A DNA stretch of 58,682 nt from a virus. The stretch covers positions 1-58,682 of IMG/VR virus record IMGVR_UViG_3300012685_000005; one strand, 5' to 3'. The position numbers and the translations under genes were made by a program. Below, piece by piece: positions 10,368 through 19,030 of the stretch (positions within the stretch are counted from its first letter, which is position 1; every line of letters begins with the position of its first letter). The notes under the pieces are model-generated. The model saw nothing but the letters and a program-made list of their open reading frames with translations, was not told the DNA's origin and made no database searches.

Positions 10368-12779
10368 ATGCCGCCCATTCAGCAGATGATGCTCGCCGCC
10401 ACCGCGATTATTGCGGGCGGCTCTCTCGTAGTCACGACTTCCGCAGTGCTTCCCTCGGCGCAGGTAGGATTCGCCTATTTCTTAGCGTTGCAAGCGGCCT
10501 TTGGTGTCTCGCCGTACACCTGGAATCTGGTCTCTCAGACCGGTAGTAATACGTGGGCGCTATCCTCAACTGGTCTATTGACCGGCACGCCGTCGGTCGC
10601 TGATACCGATACGATCACCGTGCATGTCGTGGACAGCGCGTCAAATACCAGCAGTAACGTGACATTGAGCGTCACCGTCAACACCATCGGCGGCACGCTC
10701 ACTCTGACATCTGCGTCGACGTTGCCGATTGCCACCAATAACGGCGGCTATTTTTACAAGCTCGCGGTGAGCGGTGGCACGGCGCCGTATACATTCAAAG
10801 TCGGCACGATCACGGGCTCGACGGGAACACAGTGGCAGACGCAATGCACGTATGACTCGGGATATTTATACGGCGCGCCCGTGACAAATGGCGCCGACAG
10901 CATCCCGGTAACCGTCACGGATGCGAAGGGCAACACGGCGTCCAAGACTTTTTCGATTACCGTCAATTCACACCTCTCGATTCAAGGGACCTCGCTCGAG
11001 TCGAGTGCGGACCAACCGCTGCCAGCGGCGATGAACGGCAATAAATATAAGCACACGTTGATCGCCGCGGGTGGCACCGGAGCTAGCTACACCTGGTCAA
11101 TTCTGTCGGGCACGTTGCCGGCCGGACTATCCCTATCGAGTGCTGGCGTGATCACCGGTACGCCTACCATCACTGGACAGGTGAGCGCCATTGTCGTCAA
11201 GGTCCAAGACAGCGGCGCGAACACCGCGACGCAGAGCTTTAGCCTGAACGTGAGCCAGAGCCTCAACGTCTCGCGGCCGGCGTGGAATTCGAATGCGTCG
11301 AATGGCTTTTTCGTGAAATCCGGGCAGTTCTACGACCCCAATGGCGCGCCGTTTCGCGTCCGGGGATTAAATCAAGTCCATTACGATCAGGGCTCCGCGA
11401 CCACCTGGGGACGCACTCAAAGCGCAGCGGTGCGCTTTGGCCTGTTCAACGGCGCGAGTGACGCGACCCAAGCGGCCGTGATGAATACTCAGCACATCGC
11501 GACCGGTCAATTTCCGATTGTTACCCGATTCGGAAATATCACGACACCGCCCGCACAGACGGGAAATGCCTCAGGCAGTTCCTCGCTGGCATTGCTCGGC
11601 GCCATGACGGTCGATTGGGTGAATAATTTCTCCGTCTGGTCGACGTACATGGCGAAAATCGCCATCAATGTCGCCAACGAATGGGGCAATTACACGAATT
11701 CGCCGGTGTATCGAGATGCCTATTCAGCGGTACAGGCGAATATCAGCAACGCAACCGGGACGACTATTACCATCAATACGGTGTCGGCCACCAATCCCTT
11801 TGCGGGTACGCCGGTTGGTTTGACCTACATGTATTTGAAGGGCGCGACAGGATTATCTAATCGCGTGGTGGCGGTCAGTGCGACGGGCGGTTCCTCCGGT
11901 GCCTGGACGGTGACCACGTCTACGTCGCTCGCTGGATGGACGAGCGGGGGCGTCCTCTACGCAGGGGCGGTGGGGATGATCCGAGCGGTAGGCTACACCT
12001 GTCCGATCTTCGTCGATTCGGCCGGTGGTGCCGGGCAAGATCCCTTGAATCCGCTCAATTATGGCGCAGCCATTCAAGCATCGGACCCATTACAAAATTG
12101 CATATTCACCGTGCATATGTACGGCAATTTCACGCCGAACGCCTGCCCAATCACGAATATTACGAAAGCGGCCAGTGCTGTCGTGACCTACAGCAATTTT
12201 AATTTGCCGTGGGGCCCGACCTCGACCAACCCATTTCGCGGCACTTATGCGAATTCGGGTTCTAACAACAATTTTATCTCAGCTACGTATATTGCGGGCG
12301 TCGCCGGGATGACACAGATCAATAACCTCAATGCTGCGATCAGCCCTCAACTGGGCACCGGTAATTCGTTTTCCAGCGGTACCGGTATCAATAGCAGCGG
12401 CTTTGGCACGTATACGAGCGGCGGCTGGATCTACGATCAAAATTATTTCGCCATTGCGATCGCCAAACTTTCCGCTCTCGCGAGTCAAGGTATCTGCGTG
12501 GCCATCATGGAATTCGGTCCGCCTGATCCGCCGCTCGCGCAAGCGCCCAACACCACCAATATCACGCCCTCGCAAGTCATCCGCACGTGCGAATACAACG
12601 GGATCGGCTGGTGCGCATGGGCATTCGATGACAATCCGGGGAACAACACCTTCGGGGCTCAATTGGCGTTGAGCACCTACGCCAAGCCGTCGGATCTATC
12701 CTATTTTGGTATCGATGTGATATTGAATCCGTCCTATGGCGTCACGGCGCTCTCGACGCCACCCTCGTCACTCTTATGA
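10368..12779 (+). CDS. Ig-like domains plus GH5-like glycosidase, tail depolymerase
   Basis: Encodes 803 residues. Residues about 20-300 hold three putative-Ig (He_PIG type) repeats, each with the 'G-x-x-x-Y/S-T-W-x-x-x-S-G-x-L-P-x-G-L' or 'L-T-G-T-P' pattern. From about residue 315 comes a glycoside hydrolase clan A domain: the entry strand FRVRGLNQVHY, an acid/base candidate E438 in NVANEWG, H583/Y585 in VHMYGN, a nucleophile candidate E715 in AIMEFG, and WCAWAFDDN at the end. These are the landmarks of GH5 (cellulase/mannanase-like) enzymes. Residues about 455-520 look like an inserted beta domain. It probably degrades a host capsule or exopolysaccharide during adsorption. The substrate is unknown. 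Confidence 0.8.
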   Translation: MPPIQQMMLAATAIIAGGSLVVTTSAVLPSAQVGFAYFLALQAAFGVSPYTWNLVSQTGSNTWALSSTGLLTGTPSVADTDTITVHVVDSASNTSSNVTLSVTVNTIGGTLTLTSASTLPIATNNGGYFYKLAVSGGTAPYTFKVGTITGSTGTQWQTQCTYDSGYLYGAPVTNGADSIPVTVTDAKGNTASKTFSITVNSHLSIQGTSLESSADQPLPAAMNGNKYKHTLIAAGGTGASYTWSILSGTLPAGLSLSSAGVITGTPTITGQVSAIVVKVQDSGANTATQSFSLNVSQSLNVSRPAWNSNASNGFFVKSGQFYDPNGAPFRVRGLNQVHYDQGSATTWGRTQSAAVRFGLFNGASDATQAAVMNTQHIATGQFPIVTRFGNITTPPAQTGNASGSSSLALLGAMTVDWVNNFSVWSTYMAKIAINVANEWGNYTNSPVYRDAYSAVQANISNATGTTITINTVSATNPFAGTPVGLTYMYLKGATGLSNRVVAVSATGGSSGAWTVTTSTSLAGWTSGGVLYAGAVGMIRAVGYTCPIFVDSAGGAGQDPLNPLNYGAAIQASDPLQNCIFTVHMYGNFTPNACPITNITKAASAVVTYSNFNLPWGPTSTNPFRGTYANSGSNNNFISATYIAGVAGMTQINNLNAAISPQLGTGNSFSSGTGINSSGFGTYTSGGWIYDQNYFAIAIAKLSALASQGICVAIMEFGPPDPPLAQAPNTTNITPSQVIRTCEYNGIGWCAWAFDDNPGNNTFGAQLALSTYAKPSDLSYFGIDVILNPSYGVTALSTPPSSLL

Positions 12780-13153
12780 ACTGCGGCGTCGGCATCTACA
12801 ACCTCTGCATCAACCAAGGCGCGACGTTCACGCGCACGTTCATCTGGAATGTGGGCACCTGTTGCTGCGATACCGTGGGCTCGGCGCCCGGTCCCGTCGA
12901 TCTCACCGACTATACCGCCATGATGCAGATTCGCGCGTATGTGAATCCCACTGCGCCGCTCTACTACGACGCGAGTTCGCATTTGACCTTGGGCGGCGTG
13001 ACAGGCGCCATCTTGCTCTCGATTCCGGCCGCGGATACGGAGACTTTCACGTGGTGGAATGGGTTTTATGATTTGCTGCTCACCGACTCGAGCGGCAATG
13101 TGACGCGGCTCCTACAAGGCACCGTGACGGTTGCACCGGGAGTGACGCCATGA
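12776..13153 (+). CDS. Small fibre-associated phage protein
   Basis: Encodes 125 residues, overlapping the depolymerase stop (ATGA). The protein has an unusual Cys cluster (VGTCCCD), a '[14 protein letters not shown]' strand, and a C-terminal '[21 protein letters not shown]' strand pair. The latter is a pattern often seen in small phage proteins encoded just before collagen-like or host-specificity fibres. It probably caps or attaches the next fibre, with which it overlaps by four bases. The role is inferred. Confidence 0.7.
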   Translation: MNCGVGIYNLCINQGATFTRTFIWNVGTCCCDTVGSAPGPVDLTDYTAMMQIRAYVNPTAPLYYDASSHLTLGGVTGAILLSIPAADTETFTWWNGFYDLLLTDSSGNVTRLLQGTVTVAPGVTP

Positions 13154-13902
13154 GCGGCTGCGGCGTGGAAGTGACCGTATCGCCGTGCGATTGTACGGTG
13201 ATAGAAGTGTGTACGGCGGGGCCACTAGGACCGACCGGCACGATAGGTCAGGCGGGACCCACTGGCCCCACGGGCGCGGGTGGCCCGTCAGGCGGCCCCA
13301 CAGGCGCGAACGGTCCGACGGGGCCCACGGGCCCTGCGAGCGGACCGACAGGTCCGACTGGTCCGTCCGTTACGGGGCCCACCGGAACGCCAGGCCCCAC
13401 CGGCCCCTCTGGCACCGGCCCGACAGGCGTCGCCGGCCCGACGGGCCCAACTGGCAATGACGGTGCGATCGGACCTACTGGTCCCACCGGCAGCGGACCG
13501 ACCGGGCCCACTGGCAATGCGGGCACGGGTCCGACAGGGCCGACGGGGCCGGGCGCCACCGGCATCCGCTACGATATCTGCACGTTCTACCCCGGCATCC
13601 CCGGCGCCGCGCAACTCATCCTACGCTGGCAAGCGCCCCGCTCGGTGACGATTGTCGCCGGCGCCACGAATTCGCAGGCGAGTTCCAGTGCGGCGGCAAC
13701 TGCGTCGACGACATTCACGATCGCGATCAATGGCACGCCCGTCGGTACCATCGTGTGGTCTGCGGCGGGCACGAATGGCGCGTTCACCGTCGCCTCGCAA
13801 CTCAATATTGTCATCGGCGATGTGCTCACGATCACGGGGCCGGCGATTTCGGATGCGACGATTGCGGATGTGGTAGTAACGCTAGCAGGATCAACTCCAT
13901 GA
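13150..13902 (+). CDS. Collagen-like tail fibre protein 2
   Basis: Encodes 250 residues, ATGA-coupled to the gene before it. The head is short and Cys-rich ([18 protein letters not shown]). Gly-X-Y triplets follow at about residues 26-138 (GPTGPTG type), then a beta-rich C-terminal domain of about 110 residues that may be the trimerising tip. The Cys-rich head, also present in the preceding small protein, suggests disulfide or metal-mediated joining of the two. Confidence 0.8.
   Translation: MSGCGVEVTVSPCDCTVIEVCTAGPLGPTGTIGQAGPTGPTGAGGPSGGPTGANGPTGPTGPASGPTGPTGPSVTGPTGTPGPTGPSGTGPTGVAGPTGPTGNDGAIGPTGPTGSGPTGPTGNAGTGPTGPTGPGATGIRYDICTFYPGIPGAAQLILRWQAPRSVTIVAGATNSQASSSAAATASTTFTIAINGTPVGTIVWSAAGTNGAFTVASQLNIVIGDVLTITGPAISDATIADVVVTLAGSTP
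13225..13560 (+). repeat. Second collagen-type triplet tract
   Basis: About 340 bases of GGN-CCN-ACN units encoding Gly-Pro-Thr and variants. It is shorter and more interrupted than the first tract, with frequent Gly-Ala-Asn and Gly-Ser-Gly units. Confidence 0.8.
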
Positions 13903-13915
13903 GAGAGGTATAACA

Positions 13916-14911
13916 GTGTCGATTCTTTGGTGCGGCGGCGAGGACATCGATTTTCCTAATGGCATTGCGGTGGGCGTCGGCGGCTCACCGTATTTTCGGA
14001 CTGGCTACGCCCGCTGCGGACTTCAGGATCAATCGGGGAACACTTCAAGCCGTAGCCTGTCTTTTGTCGGCGGTGCCGTCACCAGTGCATGGCTGCACTA
14101 TCAAGTGTTCATCACATCATCGATCGGCGGCTCAATTCCGTTCGCGGGCCTTGGGTTAAATTCCGCTGGCAATGGCGGCATTTTTGCCGGCACGGCGACC
14201 AGTGGTTCCGCCAAATGCGCACTCTATAAGTGGGATGGCACCACGCTCACGCAATTGGCGACTGAGGCAGGCACATCGATCCCGGTCACGAACGGAGCCT
14301 CAGTCCAGATCGATATTCAGATCATCAACTTGGGCGCGAGCAGCACCGTCAACGTCTACTGCCACAACGTCCTCGTGATCACCTTCTCAGGGAGCACTGT
14401 CCTTACCGGAATTGCCAGCCTCGATTGCGTCGAACTCTATGGCAACAACAACAGCGTGTCTTATTTGATGTCCGAGTTCATCGTGAGCGACGCCGATACA
14501 CGCAATTTCAGCCTGCTGACCATGGCGCCAAACGCGGCGGGTGACGTGAATAACTGGACCACCGGCACGTATGCGAACATCAATCCGACCTCAATAAACG
14601 ATGCGAGCGTGATCGCGGTGAATACGACGGGCCAGGACTTCCAGGCGAATCTCATCGATCTGCCGGCGGGATCGTTCGGCAATGTCCAGGCAATCAAGGC
14701 GTCGGTGCGCTCCGAAATCACGGCGGCCGCAGTGCCCACGTCCTTGAAGATCGGCGTCAAGACGGGCGGCACGGTCAATGTGGACGCAGGCCACGCGCAA
14801 ACCACGGGATTTTTGACCTACGAGCGATTGATGGTCACGAATCCCGTGACGAGTGCCGCATGGCTTGCGAGTGAAATGAACCCACTGCAAATGGATCTAC
14901 AGTCCGCATAG
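13916..14911 (+). CDS. Jelly-roll-like virion protein
   Basis: Encodes 331 residues, GTG start behind GAGAGAGG. Almost all beta, with alternating aromatic and small residues. The first half (about 1-195) resembles a LamG/concanavalin-like jelly-roll, with DGTTLTQLATEAGTSIPVTN and VNVYCHNVLVITFSGSTVL as strand-turn-strand units typical of that fold. The second half is a separate beta domain. It could be a carbohydrate-binding layer of the tail. No catalytic Glu motif was found. Confidence 0.6.
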   Translation: MSILWCGGEDIDFPNGIAVGVGGSPYFRTGYARCGLQDQSGNTSSRSLSFVGGAVTSAWLHYQVFITSSIGGSIPFAGLGLNSAGNGGIFAGTATSGSAKCALYKWDGTTLTQLATEAGTSIPVTNGASVQIDIQIINLGASSTVNVYCHNVLVITFSGSTVLTGIASLDCVELYGNNNSVSYLMSEFIVSDADTRNFSLLTMAPNAAGDVNNWTTGTYANINPTSINDASVIAVNTTGQDFQANLIDLPAGSFGNVQAIKASVRSEITAAAVPTSLKIGVKTGGTVNVDAGHAQTTGFLTYERLMVTNPVTSAAWLASEMNPLQMDLQSA

Positions 14912-14921
14912 GTGCATATAT

Positions 14922-15116
14922 ATGGCGACCGGTGTCAATGTCTCAAAAGCGAATATTTACGGCACGTTGTCGCCTCCTGCGGGCGTGGGCGTCTCGAAAG
15001 CGAATCTGTACGCCGTGCTGATTCCCGCGCCGGCACTAGGCGTCTCGAAAGCGAATCTCTACGCGGTGCTGACCCCGGGCGGGGCGGTGCGTCCTGTGGT
15101 ACAAGTGTGCGGGTAA
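14922..15116 (+). CDS. 64-residue protein built of three SKANLYAVL repeats
   Basis: Three tandem units of about 15-18 residues make up nearly the whole protein: GVNVSKANIYGTLSP, GVGVSKANLYAVLIP and ALGVSKANLYAVLTP. The ATG at 14922 lies close behind AGGTG. Nothing suggests catalysis. The repeats could form a small beta-roll or act as a binding tag in the virion. It is between two tail-region genes on the same strand. Confidence 0.65.
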   Translation: MATGVNVSKANIYGTLSPPAGVGVSKANLYAVLIPAPALGVSKANLYAVLTPGGAVRPVVQVCG

Positions 15117-15126
15117 GGAGACACCC

Positions 15127-16191
15127 TTGAAAATAGCCGTCTACGCGATCGCCAAGAATGAGGAAAAGTTCGTCGAACGATTCTGCGAGGCAGCGTATCC
15201 CGCTGACCTCATTTTTGTGGCAGACACCGGCTCGACCGATCAGACCGTGCCGTTGCTAGAGAAATGTGGCGCCACCGTCGCGCACATCAACATCAACCCC
15301 TGGCGCTTCGACGACGCGCGCAATGCTGTGCTCGCGATGCTTCCCGCCGATATCGACGTGTGCGTGAGTTTGGACCTCGATGAAGTGCTGCAACCCGGCT
15401 GGCGCGACGAAATCGAGCGCGTGTGGACGGCGGGCACGACGCGGCTCCGGTACGGTTTCGACTGGGGCTGCGGCATCGTGTTCAAGTACGAGAAGATTCA
15501 CGGACGCGTGGGGTATCGCTGGTTCGGCAGTTGTCACGAATACCCCGTCCCGGATCGCATCACCGAGCAGTGGGCGAATACCGATATGCTGCTGGTGATC
15601 CACAAGCCGGACCCCGAGAAATCGCGCGGGCAATATCTCGACTTGCTGCGCGTATCGATCGAGGAAGCACCACATGAACCGCGCAACGCCTTCTACTACG
15701 CCCGCGAACTCTCCTTCCACCGCCAATGGCAACCCGCGATCGACCAATGCAAGCGCTATCTCGATTTGCCGCGCGCGATTTGGCCGAACGAACGCTGCTA
15801 CGCCATGCGCGTCATGGCGCGCTGCTACAGTGAACTGCTGCAATGGGCACCCGCACTCGATTGGGCGCGTCGTGCCTGCAGCGAGTCCGAGCACACTCGC
15901 GAGCCGTGGTGCGAGCTTGCGCGCATCTGCTATCTCACGCAGCGCTGGGCGGAATGCTTTGGCGCTGCGCTGACGTGTCTCAGCATCGTGAACCGCGAAC
16001 AACTCTATACCGTGGACCCGGCCGTATGGGGCTATCAGCCGCACGACTGGGCGGCGATTGCGGCATGGAATTTGGGATTGAAGGATGTCGCACTCGAACA
16101 GGCTAAAAAAGCGGTGGAGATGGAGCCTGGCGACTTTCGATTGCGGCAGAACGTCGAGTTCATGACGCCGAAGGCGCAGGACGTGGCGTGA
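15127..16191 (+). CDS. GT2 family glycosyltransferase with TPR-like tail
   Basis: Encodes 354 residues from a TTG start with AAGGAG ten bases upstream. The N-terminal domain is a GT-A fold: AVYAIAKNEEKFVERF (nucleotide-sugar strand), VADTGSTDQT, and DLDE (residues near 84) as the metal-binding DxD-type motif. From about residue 180 the protein is all helical with TPR-like spacing. The architecture resembles SunS-type and multi-domain GT2 enzymes. It may glycosylate phage virion proteins, such as the Thr-rich collagen-like fibres nearby, or alter host surface glycans. Target is unknown. Confidence 0.8.
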   Translation: MKIAVYAIAKNEEKFVERFCEAAYPADLIFVADTGSTDQTVPLLEKCGATVAHININPWRFDDARNAVLAMLPADIDVCVSLDLDEVLQPGWRDEIERVWTAGTTRLRYGFDWGCGIVFKYEKIHGRVGYRWFGSCHEYPVPDRITEQWANTDMLLVIHKPDPEKSRGQYLDLLRVSIEEAPHEPRNAFYYARELSFHRQWQPAIDQCKRYLDLPRAIWPNERCYAMRVMARCYSELLQWAPALDWARRACSESEHTREPWCELARICYLTQRWAECFGAALTCLSIVNREQLYTVDPAVWGYQPHDWAAIAAWNLGLKDVALEQAKKAVEMEPGDFRLRQNVEFMTPKAQDVA

Positions 16192-16625
16192 AATTGCGCG
16201 ATCTCAATCCGAAGCTCACAAAATGCGAGATGCGCATTGAGACGTGGCAGCAAGTCAAGCCTGGCATTGATCCGTTGAAAGGCAATTGGATCGATGAAGA
16301 CTTTCACGATGTGACAGGGCCGCGCGCCAACTATATCCGTGTCGAATCACTCGCTCAGGCTGATGGGATGTGGTTTGATTGTCCTTGCCCAGTTTGCCAA
16401 AAGGCCGAGCATGGACCTTCGCGCCATATGATAGGTTTCGAAGGTCGCTGCCCGCCGGACACATATAGCTCAGGGTCGAACGGCCAAGACACACGCTGGT
16501 CTGTAAGTGCATCAAGCACCTGCATTGATAATCTGGTGCTTATGCCATCCATACAGCGCGTGGGCGGCTGCAACTGGCATGGCTTTGTAGGGTCCAGCGG
16601 CGTGCCACCAGGCGAGGCGGCATGA
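16188..16625 (+). CDS. DUF6527-like zinc-binding phage protein
   Basis: Encodes 145 residues, GTG start overlapping the glycosyltransferase stop (GTGA). It has the pattern I associate with DUF6527: MWFDCPCPVCQ followed by a His, a Trp-rich middle, a 'NLVLMPSIQR' strand, and a closing GGCNWHGFVGSSGVP. The Cys and His residues probably bind zinc. The role of this family is unknown. Co-translation with the glycosyltransferase suggests they are expressed together. Confidence 0.65.
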   Translation: MKLRDLNPKLTKCEMRIETWQQVKPGIDPLKGNWIDEDFHDVTGPRANYIRVESLAQADGMWFDCPCPVCQKAEHGPSRHMIGFEGRCPPDTYSSGSNGQDTRWSVSASSTCIDNLVLMPSIQRVGGCNWHGFVGSSGVPPGEAA

Positions 16626-17323
16626 ACAATAGCCCGCTCAACACGTCAGGGACTTACGACTTCGCCCCACCAATGGGCGAGGAGGTTTTATATTCCTACG
16701 GCCTGTGCGGCATTCGAAACACAGCCCTGACGCAACAACATTTTCAGACCGCGCGTATGGCAACGAATATGTTGCTTGGGCGGTGGAGTTCCGACGGCGT
16801 GAACTTATGGCAAGTGGACTTGCAATCCATCAAGCTCAAGCAGGGGTGCGCCACCTATCCAGTCCCGGCGAATACGATCGTGATGCTCGACATGTACATC
16901 ACGATCAACAATGGCGCGGCGGAAATCGATCGGCTGATACTGCCGATCAGCCGCACGGAATACGCGAGCTTTGCGAACAAGCAGCAGCAAGGATTCCCGA
17001 CCTCGGCCTGGTTCGATCGGTTGCTATCGCCCACCGTGACGCTCTGGCCGGTGCCCGATGGATCGCAGAATTGCTTGAAGTATTATCGATTGCGTCAGAC
17101 GCAAGATGCAAATCTCACGAATGGGCAGAACGTAGAGATTCCATACTATTTTCTTGAAGCCTATTGCTTCGGTTTAGCGTATCGACTAGCGCTCACATGG
17201 GCACCCGATCGCGCGCCTATATTGAAGCCGCTCGCCGATGAGGCGTGGGCCATCGCCAGCAAGCAGAATGTAGAAACGGCCGCCATGTATATTTCGCCGC
17301 AGATGTCGGGATACTACCGCTGA
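16622..17323 (+). CDS. Head-tail connector (P22 gp4-like) protein
   Basis: Encodes 233 residues, ATGA-coupled. The first 80 residues are helical (QQHFQTARMATNMLLGRWSS). A middle section follows with 'WFDRLLSPTVTLWPVPDG' and 'LKYYRLRQTQDA', a pattern recurrent in podoviral connector or packaged-DNA-stabilising proteins. The C-terminus is helical with LALTWAPDRAPILKPLADEA. It probably docks under the portal to close the head. Its place inside the fibre region is unusual. Confidence 0.65.
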   Translation: MNNSPLNTSGTYDFAPPMGEEVLYSYGLCGIRNTALTQQHFQTARMATNMLLGRWSSDGVNLWQVDLQSIKLKQGCATYPVPANTIVMLDMYITINNGAAEIDRLILPISRTEYASFANKQQQGFPTSAWFDRLLSPTVTLWPVPDGSQNCLKYYRLRQTQDANLTNGQNVEIPYYFLEAYCFGLAYRLALTWAPDRAPILKPLADEAWAIASKQNVETAAMYISPQMSGYYR

Positions 17324-18039
17324 TGGCTTACGCCAGTATTAGCGGACGCGCCCGCACCTCCGCGAAGAAACCGCAAGCACACGCAATCTGCGACAGGTGC
17401 GGATTCAGGCGGAACTTCGTCGATTTACAGTGGCAGAACGAATGGCGCGGCCCGGTCATCCAAAACATCCGCGTCCTCGTCTGCAAACCCTGTCTCGACA
17501 TTCCACAAGAGCAACTCCGCGCGATCATCTTGCCAAGCGACCCCGAAACGATCATCAACGCGCGCACGCAAGATTTCGTCACGGCGGAAACCAACTACCG
17601 CACGATCTCCGCGCCCCCCGTCACCGACCCCGTGACGGGCCTCCCCATCCCCGGCACGACCCTGCGCATCACCGAGGACTGCCAGAATCGCACGATTGAT
17701 CCCTTCGGCGAGCCAGTGGGCCTCACGCAAGATGCCGTCATGCCGTACAACGGTGCGGTCCAGAAAGCCTTCGGCGTGCCGCTCGCGTTGCTGTCCGTGA
17801 TTTCGAACGATACAGCGACAGTCACGGTGACGTGTTCGGCGGTCCATAATCTGCGCACGAATGATCAAATCTCCGTCGAGGGACTCGCTGACAACGCCGC
17901 CGATGGCTTCTATAGCGTGACGGTGCTCACGGCGACCGCGTTCACGTATATGACCTATGGTTCCATCGCGGCTGACGCATTGCTGACACCGACGACCCGC
18001 ATCGTCACCGCGCTCGTGGGGGTGCCGCTTGGGTACTAG
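17323..18039 (+). CDS. Virion protein with CxxC zinc motif
   Basis: Encodes 238 residues from the ATG at 17,323, overlapping the previous stop by one base. Residues 20-55 hold a CDRCG ... CKPC pair likely to bind zinc. A proline-rich linker follows, and the C-terminal part has strands (TVTVTCSAVHNLRTNDQISV) of a small beta domain seen in phage baseplate or fibre proteins. It probably belongs to the neck or tail. No family name is certain. Confidence 0.6.
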   Translation: MAYASISGRARTSAKKPQAHAICDRCGFRRNFVDLQWQNEWRGPVIQNIRVLVCKPCLDIPQEQLRAIILPSDPETIINARTQDFVTAETNYRTISAPPVTDPVTGLPIPGTTLRITEDCQNRTIDPFGEPVGLTQDAVMPYNGAVQKAFGVPLALLSVISNDTATVTVTCSAVHNLRTNDQISVEGLADNAADGFYSVTVLTATAFTYMTYGSIAADALLTPTTRIVTALVGVPLGY

Positions 18040-18199
18040 TTGCTGCGGGGGCGCCGTGACCGGCATGCGGATTCCGCAGATCGATGGGCCATCGTTATCG
18101 CTGGCATCTCAGAATCACTTACTCGAACTCGAATCGGGCTCGGGATTCTTTGAATTGGAATCTGGCGTGGGTGCGATAGAATTGGAATCGGGGCCGTGA
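18029..18199 (+). CDS. Micro-protein with ELESG repeats
   Basis: Encodes 56 residues if the TTG at 18,029 is used (GGGGGT just upstream); GTG 18,056 and ATG 18,065 are alternatives. The C-terminal half is three imperfect repeats, [16 protein letters not shown] and IELESGP. The N-terminus holds a CC pair. Its stop overlaps the GTG of the next fibre (GTGA), so translation is probably coupled. Function is unknown. Confidence 0.5.
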   Translation: MGTSCCGGAVTGMRIPQIDGPSLSLASQNHLLELESGSGFFELESGVGAIELESGP

Positions 18200-19014
18200 G
18201 CAACGCCACCATCCCGATGCTGCCGCAAGCGATCTCGATCGCGGGCGCCGAGCAACTCGAGGCCGTGCAAGCCGGGATGTCGGTACGGGTCACGGCGGCT
18301 CAAATTGCGGCGTTAGGCGGCCCTAAAGGTCCAACAGGACCGACGGGTCCGAGTCAGGGCCCAACAGGGCCTAATGGTCCAACCGGATCTATTGGGCCGA
18401 CAGGTGCGACAGGAGTATCAGGCCCCACGGGCCCCTCTGGTGCCGGTCCGACCGGCTCGCCTGGCACGGCGGGAGCGACTGGGCCCACGGGCACGGGACC
18501 TACGGGTCCTACAGGAAGCGGTGGTCCGACGGGACCTGGCGGCAATGGTCCCACGGGTCCGACTGGAATTGGCGCGCAGGGGCCGACTGGACCGACAGGA
18601 CCCACCGGCGTCGGCGTCGCAGGCCCTACAGGCCCGACTGGCACGAATGCGGGGCCGACGGGTCCGACGGGTCCCGTGTCCTCATTCGCATTCAACAGCC
18701 AAGTCATTGCGACATTGGCGAGTGGAGTGAGCGATAACTATGCGCCGGCCGGCTACGTTCCAGGCACGACGAATTGCCTGATTTTGACGCCCACCGATGC
18801 AACTTCAGCGCTGGCGGGACTGGTTGCGACGGGTATTCCGAACGGCTATCCGCTGGTGATATGGAATGCGAGCGCGACCATCGCAATCATTTTCGAGAAT
18901 CAGGCGAGTTCGACGCCAGCCAATCAATTTGCTTGCCCTGGTGATGGATCAACGTCGCTCGATCCTTTCGGACGGGCTGATTTGGTATATCTGGGTGGGC
19001 AATGGACACTTTGA
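18196..19014 (+). CDS. Collagen-like tail fibre protein 3
   Basis: Encodes 272 residues, GTG start. The first 40 residues ([19 protein letters not shown] ... VTAAQIAAL) follow the same pattern as the start of the fibre at 8,573, implying a shared docking site. Residues about 42-160 are Gly-X-Y triplets. The C-terminal 110 residues ([20 protein letters not shown]) resemble the C-terminal domain of the first fibre, including a '[10 protein letters not shown]' segment like its '[10 protein letters not shown]'. It is a shorter paralogue of that fibre. Confidence 0.8.
   Translation: MSNATIPMLPQAISIAGAEQLEAVQAGMSVRVTAAQIAALGGPKGPTGPTGPSQGPTGPNGPTGSIGPTGATGVSGPTGPSGAGPTGSPGTAGATGPTGTGPTGPTGSGGPTGPGGNGPTGPTGIGAQGPTGPTGPTGVGVAGPTGPTGTNAGPTGPTGPVSSFAFNSQVIATLASGVSDNYAPAGYVPGTTNCLILTPTDATSALAGLVATGIPNGYPLVIWNASATIAIIFENQASSTPANQFACPGDGSTSLDPFGRADLVYLGGQWTL
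18319..18678 (+). repeat. Third collagen-type triplet tract
   Basis: About 360 bases of GGN-CCN-ACN units encoding Gly-Pro-Thr and variants, with more non-Pro units than the first tract. It is the third copy of this repeat class within 10 kb. Confidence 0.8.
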
Positions 19015-19030
19015 TAGGAAGCGCTTTGAT

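Noticed and set aside
13248-13565. Minus-strand Gly-Pro-Val open frame (also at 18,354-18,707)
   Set aside because: Same cause: reverse shadow of collagen-like repeats.
15256-16044. 262-codon minus-strand frame opposite the glycosyltransferase
   Set aside because: Reverse shadow, no binding site, no recognisable motif.
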